NCBI GenBank assembly: GCA_023356515.1
Contig: JAKQYG010000002.1
Location: 1-33,398 of the forward strand
DNA from: Trichodesmium sp. MAG_R04
Lineage (GTDB): Bacteria; Cyanobacteriota; Cyanobacteriia; Cyanobacteriales; Microcoleaceae
Reading direction: 5' to 3'
DNA length: 33,398 nt
Shown one piece after another: positions 19,501-27,560 of the stretch (positions within the stretch are counted from its first letter, which is position 1; each line of letters begins with the position of its first letter). The translations under genes and the position numbers were made by a program. The notes under the pieces were generated by a model. That model was not told the DNA's origin and did not search any database. It was given only the letters and a program-made list of their open reading frames with translations.

Positions 19501-21405
19501 ATTTTCTCCAAATGGAGGAGCTAGTTCATCTTGAGAGAAAATTTGAGTTAAAGCAAATTTGTCTTCACCTTGGGTAAAGTCTGTGATTGTTGCTTCTCCC
19601 TGATCTAGACCAATGGCAAATAAATCACTCCCTGCATTACCAGTTAGCCTGTTGTTTCCTTCTCCACCATACAAAGAGTCATTATTATTACCACCAATAA
19701 CTATATCATTACCTCTGTAACCAAACAGAAACACTGGGTTAATATTAGTACTTTGGTCAATGGTGTCTTCAGCATTAGTACCAGCAATAATATCTCTGGT
19801 GACCCCACCGAACTGACGACGGTATTCTATACCTTCATCTTCTGAGGTTTGATTATCATCATCTAATGCGTTAAATTTGTGACGATAACCAGTAGGAACA
19901 GCATAACTATCTTCAAGAAATTGATACCTGAAGAATTTGCCATCTAGTAACTCGATTCGAGTTGCCCATTCTGTTTCTAGGATATCTCCTGAGCCCCCAG
20001 TTTCCGTATCCGAACTATATCGAAAACTACCAAAAGAAGCAACAAAATCTCCACTACCAAATGTTTCATGGATATCAAAGCTGAGGACGGTCCTTTCTGT
20101 ATCAGTTAGGTCAAAGAAGAATAAGGCGCCATCTATTCCCTCATATAAACCAGTGTGGCTCAGGATACTCTCCCTTTCTACACCAAATAAGTTAGATTCT
20201 GTACCAACAACGTTGTATTCCAGATTGGGATCAAAATTATTTCTGATATAGTCACTAATAGTTCCATCCACAAAAGCGTTAAAGAAACCTTCTGCTGTAG
20301 CTTCACTATTTGCGGTGGTGCGATCCCCATTAGGTATTTCTTGGAAAATATCCCGTTTCTGTTCGTCTGTAAGAGTTGCCCATTCTGCTCCATTTCTTAA
20401 GGTTGCGAGGATTGTTCCATTGGTAGTAGCAATTGTTAGATCGTTATCAATAGTAGTGGTAATCTGTAAATCACCAATGATAGTACTGTCATTAGCATCA
20501 ATATCAAGGATTGGGTTACCATCTCCATCAAGATTTACTTGTCCATTTGTCTCTCTCTGAAAAACTGCTAAGCTTCCTGTTAATCCTAACTTGTCTTCAT
20601 TAAAGATGAAATCGGTAATGATATTTGTGCCTTGATCTAGACCAATACCAAATACGTCTTGACCCGAACCACCGGTTAAGGTATTATTGCCTGTGTTACC
20701 ATATAGGGTATCTTGTCCACCTTGTCCATCTAATTCGTCATTATTGCCACCTCCCCAAAGAACATCATCATTTTGACCTCCTTGTAAAGTATCGTTCTCT
20801 TGGTAGCCATAAATGACGTTCTTTTCAGCGTCATCTCCTTCTAAAGTTTCTGCTTCTTTAGTACCAAAAAACACGTTGGTCCATTCTTCATCCCAAAACC
20901 TTCTCCATTCTCCACCCTGGCGAGCCGTAGCTGCAAAAGCAAAGGAATCTTCATAAAAACTGTATTTATCAAATTTGCCATCTTTGAGGACAATATCAAT
21001 GGCCAAGGGGAGAAAATCAGCTTGATTACCTGTCTCCTTGTTAATATAAGAAAGACCCCCAAAAACTGATACATTCTCGCCTTCGACGACAAATTTATCA
21101 GTCTTAAAATCAACTACATCAAATTCACTATACAAATCAAGGAAAAAATCTTTGATTTCATTAATTCCATTCTTGATACCAGTAAAAGGTACAGCTCCTT
21201 GACGTTCATGGGTAAAAGTTGTGTCTAAATAGTCCTGGGGATTATTAATTCCATTAGTTGGTGTGATAACCGTATATTCAATATCTGGTTGGAAATTGTC
21301 ATCGATATAATCGAATAAACCCTCTTGTCCTAAAAGGAAGGAGTTAAAAAATCCTCGAACTACTTTTAGATTTTGTTGTTCTTGTACAGTTAATTGCATG
21401 TTCAT
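16573..21405 (-). CDS. Giant protein alternating four SnoaL/NTF2-like domains with hemolysin-type (RTX) calcium-binding repeats
   Basis: 1610 aa; repeats such as [50 protein letters not shown]; four domains with the pattern VxGFFNSFLxG...YxxxDNF...YxFYEDSFAxATxxR. Confidence 0.93.
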   Translation of the reverse strand: [1610 protein letters not shown]

Positions 21406-21633
21406 TTTAGTTATGTTGATAAACAGTTTAAATTATTGTTAGCAAATAGTTTGTTGACATACTCCAAACACAAAGTTAAACTAAGTAAGTTCATTTCCAT
21501 ATTGCTCTCCAGAACTTCGTGCCGTGTAGTATCTTAATAATATCTGTATATAATTGTGACATCAAATCACAATTATATACTTACCACTCATCCAGGCACT
21601 AAATCAAATATTATAGCTAAAGAAGGTAGGTAG

Positions 21634-22428
21634 CTACAATTTAGCTGAACCCTCGTAATACTTAAGCTCATCAACTATATAGAGAGAAACTGCTAGTTTT
21701 TGAGTTTTGGGATCTCGCTTGAGAGTCCAGGTTTGATAAGCATCTAAAACAATCCTTTCGCTTTTAAATGCTGGTGCCTTCCACAAACTAGCTTCCCATT
21801 TTACAACCACCTTGACGTCTATTTTTTCTGGTGTTGATGATGTAATTTTTACTTCTTTAACAGTGTGTACTTCATCAAAGAAAATATTGATGACCTTATT
21901 GTACCAATCGCTATATCCCTCAAAACCTGTGACAGTAGCTTCGGGAAACCTCAATTCTACATCTTCTGTCAATAAAGGTTTATATTCTTCAAGAGGATCG
22001 TGAACGTCTAGTTTTTTATACCAAGCTTTGGCAAATTCTTCCACTTCCGCTTGTTCGTTGAGACTGTGAGCATAACCAAAATGACGGGCAATTTTCTGAT
22101 CTTGCATAATCCAAATATCACCTACGGCCCACTTCCCAGTCTTAGAAGATGTAATCGTAGCTTGGAAAGAAATTACATCCTCAGTTTCCAGGAAATTATA
22201 CAAGGAATCTACTTGAATTTCACCTTGATATTCCAGGTATTGCTCAAACACTTTGATTAATTGATCTCTACCTTGAATTACATTTGGGGGTGGAGTATCT
22301 AGAAAAGGAAAAGCGTTATACAAAATTGCATCTTCTGTATAAGTATTAGTAATCATCCCAGCCATATCTTTGGCTATAATGTACTGCATGTGTTCGTTGA
22401 AGAATTTTCGTCCAGGTGTATCACTCAT
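21634..22428 (-). CDS. Tandem SnoaL/NTF2-like domain protein
   Basis: 264 aa; two ~130-aa NTF2-like units (KFFNEHMQYIIAKDMAGMITNTYTEDAIL... and EFAKAWYKKLDVHDPLEEYKPLLTEDVELRFP...GFEGYSDWYNKV). Confidence 0.8.
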   Translation of the reverse strand: MSDTPGRKFFNEHMQYIIAKDMAGMITNTYTEDAILYNAFPFLDTPPPNVIQGRDQLIKVFEQYLEYQGEIQVDSLYNFLETEDVISFQATITSSKTGKWAVGDIWIMQDQKIARHFGYAHSLNEQAEVEEFAKAWYKKLDVHDPLEEYKPLLTEDVELRFPEATVTGFEGYSDWYNKVINIFFDEVHTVKEVKITSSTPEKIDVKVVVKWEASLWKAPAFKSERIVLDAYQTWTLKRDPKTQKLAVSLYIVDELKYYEGSAKL

Positions 22429-22489
22429 AGTTGTTATTTCCTAAATTTTACTTAAAACAAAAGAACGCCAAAAGCAAAACCTCGCTCAT

Positions 22490-22661
22490 TTAATGGCATA
22501 GACAAGAGATTGCTTAGTTAATACTACGATTAAGTAGGTATGGTACTCACGGGAATTATAACATATTACACCAAGAAGAAAGCCTTTTGGTTTTTTGCTT
22601 GATTCCCCCTACAAATTCCTAACTTTATCTAAGTTCAACCAGCAAAGGGGAAGAAATTTTA
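22490..22661 (-). pseudogene. Degenerate second copy of coxM-like gene (two collapsed fragments)
   Basis: 22572-22661 matches the GKISPPLLVDLKKIKSLEGIKQEEKGF-coding segment at 23361-23445; 22490-22560 matches the C-terminal coding segment 22676-22750; both contain in-frame stops. Confidence 0.7.
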
Positions 22662-23567
22662 CCCGAAGCTCAACTTAGCTTGTTTGGTTGCACGAACAAG
22701 AACTTGCTGAGTTAATACCCCGATTAAATGGGTGCGGTACTCAGCAGAAGCATAAACATCCGACATAATATTTAGTTCTTCATGAGTTTTTGAGGTCTCA
22801 AGAACGTTTTCTTTCGCTAATTGGGCTGCTACCGCAATATTTTCTATTGTAGGAATTTTTCCCTCCATAGCAGTTTCGACTTGAGGCAAACGGATAGCAT
22901 AAGAAGTAGCAGCAGTTACAGCCACACGACATTTGCTAATAATATTGTTTTCTTTAATCGTAATTGAGGCAGCAACGCCACATACAGCATAGCTACTGGC
23001 TGGATGTTTTATACATTCATAAGCACTACTACTTCCAGGAGTGGGTTCTGGAAAATCAAGAGAGGTAATAATCTCGTTAAGTTTCCACTGCCTCTGGAAA
23101 CCAAGAGCAATAAACTCATCTGCCACAATAGTGTGGTTGCCACTGGTACTAACACTATTAAAATTTGCCTCTAGTACCAAGGCAACGGCTTGCACATCGC
23201 AAGCTAGGTCACTGTAGGCAAAGATATTCCCAATTCTTTCCCAGTTGCGGATTTGAGCATCGCCAATATTGTTGGCAGCCTCAGCTAGGGCACTATAGTC
23301 TTCTCTGATTTCAGAGGTACTAGCTACCTTGTCATAGGCGGTCATAGCACCAACTTTAAGAAAGCCTTTTTCTTCTTGCTTGATACCCTCCAAACTCTTG
23401 ATTTTCTTTAAGTCTACTAGCAAAGGGGGAGAAATTTTACCCGATTTTATTGCTGCTATTAAACTGTGACCGCCAGCTAGAACTTGAGCTCCCTGATTCT
23501 CACTTAGTAGTTTCGTGGCAGCTTCTAGATTGTCTGGTGCTTTATAGTTAAATTGAACTGGAATCAT
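22659..23567 (-). CDS. Xanthine dehydrogenase-family FAD-binding subunit (CoxM/CutM-like) with diverged second FAD motif
   Basis: 302 aa; IPVQFNYKAPDNLEAATKLLSE, VLAGGHSLIAAI, LLVDLKKIKSLEGI, NIGDAQIRN. Confidence 0.92.
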   Translation of the reverse strand: MIPVQFNYKAPDNLEAATKLLSENQGAQVLAGGHSLIAAIKSGKISPPLLVDLKKIKSLEGIKQEEKGFLKVGAMTAYDKVASTSEIREDYSALAEAANNIGDAQIRNWERIGNIFAYSDLACDVQAVALVLEANFNSVSTSGNHTIVADEFIALGFQRQWKLNEIITSLDFPEPTPGSSSAYECIKHPASSYAVCGVAASITIKENNIISKCRVAVTAATSYAIRLPQVETAMEGKIPTIENIAVAAQLAKENVLETSKTHEELNIMSDVYASAEYRTHLIGVLTQQVLVRATKQAKLSFG

Positions 23568-23582
23568 AATTTACTGTAAAAT

Positions 23583-23717
23583 TTAGACAAATGCAAAGTT
23601 ATTAGCATTCAGGTTAGTACTATCGATGTTAGACAGATGGGTATCAGTCCAGAATTGATAAGTTTGGATTCTACCATCTGGACCATCTTCAAACTCAATA
23701 TCAATACGGAAGACAGT
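23583..23717 (-). pseudogene. Remnant of a second SnoaL-RTX gene (C-terminal fragment)
   Basis: Minus strand reads [45 protein letters not shown]; the last 16 aa match the C-terminus of the 1610-aa protein ([16 protein letters not shown]). Confidence 0.8.
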
Positions 23718-23796
23718 TGACTATACCTATTTTGATTAATATTTGTGACTTTCTAGATAAATTTAGTCAATAAGCATTAACGATAATAAATAATTC

Positions 23797-26166
23797 CTAG
23801 CCTAACATTGCTCGCCAAACTTTTTCGGGTGTTAGGGGGATATCAATGTGCTTAATTCTTAAATCACTGAGAGCATCACAAACTGCGTTGACAATTGCTG
23901 GCGATGTAGGAAGATTGGCTACATCACCAGCACCCTTGGCACCAAGTGGAGTATTGGGATTAGGAGTAACTGTACGCTCCAATTCAAAGGTTGGTAATTG
24001 AGACGCTTTTGCTATTGCATAAGTTGTATAGCTATCGGTGATAATATTTCCAAAGCTATCATAAATGGCCTCTTCATACAAAGCTGAACTGATACCGAAA
24101 TGAATATTCCCATGGGTTTGAGCCTCAACAATTTTTGGATTTCCTACCTTGCCAAAATCATCTACTGCCACATAACGTACTATTTCCACTTGACCTGTTT
24201 TTTCGTCTACTTCTACGAGCACAGCGTGAGTACCAAAGGGAAAATTAAAATTTGGTGGGTCGAAAAAAACGATTGTTTCTAGTCCTGGCTCCATCTCAGG
24301 TGGTAAGTCCCAAGCATACCACAGTGCCATAGAAATCTCCTGTAAGGTTTTTACTCGCTCTGGACTTCCCGGAACATAAAATTTACCATCTTCAGCCACC
24401 ACGTCTGATTCTGCTACGTTTAACATATGAGCAGCCATCTGACGTGCCTTATCTTGAATCTTTTGGGCTGCTTTGTAGATTGTTGTTCCTTCTACTGAGA
24501 AAGTACGGGAACCATAACTTCCCTGTCCAAAGATAGCACCTCGAGTTTCAGAGTGAAGTACTTCAATTCGCTCTATATCTACACCCAAAACTTCAGCTGC
24601 TACTTGAGATAATGTAGTTACTTGACCCTGACCATGAGGTTGACTTCCAACTATTAAGCTAACATCTCCAGTTGGATGAACTCGCAAATGCACACTTCCC
24701 CAAGTACTTCCATTTAGCCCTGCCTGTGAGTGCATTATACTAGAAGGACCGACCCCTGCAATTCCCACATAGGAACCAATTCCAACTCCAAGGCGTTTCC
24801 CTTCTTTTTTAGCTTCTGCTTTGCGCTTTGCCAAATTGTTGTAATCTATCTTCTCTAAAGCTTTGTTAAGAGCTAGTTCGTAGTTGCCGGAGTCATAAGT
24901 CCATCCCAAACCATTTTTATAAGGAAAGTTATCTGAAGAAACCATATTTTTTCGTCGAACTTCAGCAGGATCTAGGCCAATTTCACCAGCAAAAAGGTCA
25001 ACCATACGCTCGACTAGAAATGTAGCTTCGCTACGACCTGCACCTCGAAGAGGACCTACAGGAACTGTATTAGTAAAGACACAGTAAATTTCAGAGAAGG
25101 GATGTTCGATAGCATATGCACCAGTGATGCTACGGCCTGTTAATACTGTAGGCGCAGCTGGACCATTGGTAGTAGGAAAAGCTCCTAAATTGCCATAAAT
25201 AGTAGCATAAAGTGCAAGAATTTTGCCATCTTTTGTCCCAGCCATGGTTGCATATTGGAATTGATCTCGAGCATGTACCGTAGATCGTGCTAATCCAGCT
25301 CTAGTGTCAATCCATTTGACTGGACGACCCAGCTCTTTAGCCAAGAAAAGGACGAGTGCCGCGTCCGGATACAAATAACCTTTGGAACCATAGCCCCCAC
25401 CAATATTGGGAACGATTACGTTCAGTTTATTGTAGGGAATTCCCATGATTAACTGAGATAACGCAAAACGATTGATATGAGGAATTTGGGTATTTGTCCA
25501 CAAAGTGTATTCTTGGGTCTCGGGGCTATAGTAACCAATGCTACCTCGAGGTTCTTCTGCATTATGTATTAAACGCGGGATGCAAATTTTTTGCTTGACA
25601 ACTACTTCAGCATTAGAGATGGCCTTTTCTGTTGCTTCTTTATCTCCATATGCATTATACTGATTTAGATTATTTGGTACTGTCTCATGAAGTTGAGGCG
25701 CATCGGCTTTCAGAGCATCTTCTGCATTGAGAACTAATGGTAGTGGTTCATAATTCACCTTGATTTTGGCTAGGGCATCGTATGCTTGCTCTCTGGTCTC
25801 TGCTACAACTACTGCTAGAAACTCACCAACATAACGAACTCTATCTATCGCTAGCACCGTTTGTGCGCCAGGCAACCCGTAGGGATGAGGAGGAAATTTT
25901 GAGCGATCGCCCCCAGGATTAACCATACATGGCAGAGGATTTATAGTTCTAGTATCAAAGCCAGTGATGACCCGTACTACTCCGGACATATTCTCAGCAT
26001 CACTAATATCAATATTCTTAATCAGTGCATGAGCTTCCGTACTATACAAAATTGCTGCGTACAGCATATTGGGCAGATTGATATCATCTATAAATTTTGC
26101 TCCCCCCCTTAGCAAGTTGGGATCTTCGAGCTGCTTGATAGATTTTCCTAATATCTTATTTGTCAT
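23797..26166 (-). CDS. Xanthine dehydrogenase/CoxL-family molybdopterin-binding large subunit
   Basis: 789 aa; GGGYGSKGYLYPDA, GRPVKWIDTRAGL, PLRGAGRSEATFLVERMVD, QPHGQGQVTTLSQVAAEVLGV, PLGAKGAGDVANLP. Confidence 0.95.
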   Translation of the reverse strand: MTNKILGKSIKQLEDPNLLRGGAKFIDDINLPNMLYAAILYSTEAHALIKNIDISDAENMSGVVRVITGFDTRTINPLPCMVNPGGDRSKFPPHPYGLPGAQTVLAIDRVRYVGEFLAVVVAETREQAYDALAKIKVNYEPLPLVLNAEDALKADAPQLHETVPNNLNQYNAYGDKEATEKAISNAEVVVKQKICIPRLIHNAEEPRGSIGYYSPETQEYTLWTNTQIPHINRFALSQLIMGIPYNKLNVIVPNIGGGYGSKGYLYPDAALVLFLAKELGRPVKWIDTRAGLARSTVHARDQFQYATMAGTKDGKILALYATIYGNLGAFPTTNGPAAPTVLTGRSITGAYAIEHPFSEIYCVFTNTVPVGPLRGAGRSEATFLVERMVDLFAGEIGLDPAEVRRKNMVSSDNFPYKNGLGWTYDSGNYELALNKALEKIDYNNLAKRKAEAKKEGKRLGVGIGSYVGIAGVGPSSIMHSQAGLNGSTWGSVHLRVHPTGDVSLIVGSQPHGQGQVTTLSQVAAEVLGVDIERIEVLHSETRGAIFGQGSYGSRTFSVEGTTIYKAAQKIQDKARQMAAHMLNVAESDVVAEDGKFYVPGSPERVKTLQEISMALWYAWDLPPEMEPGLETIVFFDPPNFNFPFGTHAVLVEVDEKTGQVEIVRYVAVDDFGKVGNPKIVEAQTHGNIHFGISSALYEEAIYDSFGNIITDSYTTYAIAKASQLPTFELERTVTPNPNTPLGAKGAGDVANLPTSPAIVNAVCDALSDLRIKHIDIPLTPEKVWRAMLG

Positions 26167-26300
26167 GTTATTTTTTCAAAAATGCTTTGAATAAAATTCT
26201 TTATTTACAGGACTTATGTAATTACTTCATTTGTCAGTGATACCATAAATAATCAGCAGCAACTTATCTTCAGTAATTAATACCAAAGGCTCTTAAATTA

Positions 26301-26611
26301 CTACCCTTTATACACAGCGACAAGTTTAGAATCTATTACTTCACCCATATCATTCACAGCTATAATAACAGATACATCAAGCCCGGCAATTCCTGGCAAA
26401 ACCAGAAAATACAATTTACCTGCCTCTTGCTGTTTAGTTCCCCTTTGACGACTAGCTTTAAATGCACCATTTTCTCCGGGATTTGTACTTTCTGTCTTAG
26501 ATTACAGTATCCCAAAAATATAGTGACCCTCATTAAGCCATTTATCTATATCATTAGGGAGATTTCTTATTGCTATGTGTTCTCTTAATCCTACAAGAGA
26601 CTTTATTTCAT
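26301..26611 (-). pseudogene. Remnant ORF of unknown family, interrupted by one in-frame TAA
   Basis: Minus strand: NEIKSLVGLREHIAIRNLPNDIDKWLNEGHYIFGIL*SKTESTNPGENGAFKASRQRGTKQQEAGKLYFLVLPGIAGLDVSVIIAVNDMGEVIDSKLVAVYKG*. Confidence 0.4.
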
Positions 26612-27073
26612 TTTTTCAGCAGCTAACTGAACAGCAGCAATAACATTTTGATAGCCAGTATCTCGGGATAGTATTCCATCAAGCCAATAGCGAATTTCAA
26701 TCTCACTAGGATGGGAATTGCGTTGTAATAAGTCAGTCAAAGACATAATTAATCCTGGTGTAGAATAGCCGTTCTGAACAGCAAACATTTCCCAGAATGC
26801 TTGTTGTAAATGGTTGAGTTCATTGTTTTCCGCAATACCTTCTATTGTAACTATTTCGCTACCATCTGCTTGAACTGCCAGAATATAAGAACTTTTGACT
26901 GATACTCCGTTTAGTAAAATTGTGCAAGTTCCAGAAGTAGAACCACCATCACTTTTTGTGCCTGTTAGTGCCAAATTCTCTCGGAGAAAATCTAATAGTA
27001 ACAAGCGAGGTTCAATTTCTGCACTATAGTTTTTTCCATTAACTTTTAAATTTATTTTTACTAATTCACTCAT
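26603..27073 (-). CDS. CoxS/XdhA-type 2Fe-2S subunit homologue lacking 7 of 8 cluster cysteines
   Basis: 156 aa; NLALTGTKSDGGSTSGTCTILLNGVSVKSSYILAVQADGSEIVTIEG, FAVQNGYSTPGLIMSLTDLLQRN, ILSRDTGYQNVIAAVQLAA align to the family but with Cys replaced. Confidence 0.92.
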   Translation of the reverse strand: MSELVKINLKVNGKNYSAEIEPRLLLLDFLRENLALTGTKSDGGSTSGTCTILLNGVSVKSSYILAVQADGSEIVTIEGIAENNELNHLQQAFWEMFAVQNGYSTPGLIMSLTDLLQRNSHPSEIEIRYWLDGILSRDTGYQNVIAAVQLAAEKMK

Positions 27074-27560
27074 TTATTTATTTACTATGTTATAAACATA
27101 TTAAATTGATATGGAAGTTTTCAACACACCCCCTCAGTGTAGATATTCATTTTGATCATTTACAGGATGTACATGACACACACCGCTTCCGAGGACCAAA
27201 GCTATAATAGCTTATAAATGAATAACAATCAATAAGATGAAATAAAAGTTTACATGACCTTTTTACTGGGAAAGTCTAACAGAGATATTACGTTGTTTAA
27301 GCCAAGCATTTGAGTCTTACCAGCACTATAAAGTTTACCACCGAATAGTATCTTTAATCTAGATTATATAAAAATGAAAGTTTGTTTGTCTGTCGGTAGG
27401 ATAAATAAGTAATACTAATCTTTAAGGAAACGGCGATCGCTACCATCTCAGCAATAGAAACTATGAGGTGTTTGTTCATCTATTCGACGGAAGTATGACT
27501 ACCCCTTGCCGTGTTGGGTTTGGTGCTTCAGGGTTAATTCCAGCAATGTTTGGTAACGAC

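Noticed and set aside
16679-20816. Several plus-strand ORFs opposite the RTX-SnoaL gene
   Set aside because: Antisense to a long well-supported frame; low-complexity translations
23797-26166. Interpretation as aerobic CO dehydrogenase
   Set aside because: Active-site loop is PLRGAGR rather than AYxCSFR, and the partner subunits lack electron-transfer motifs
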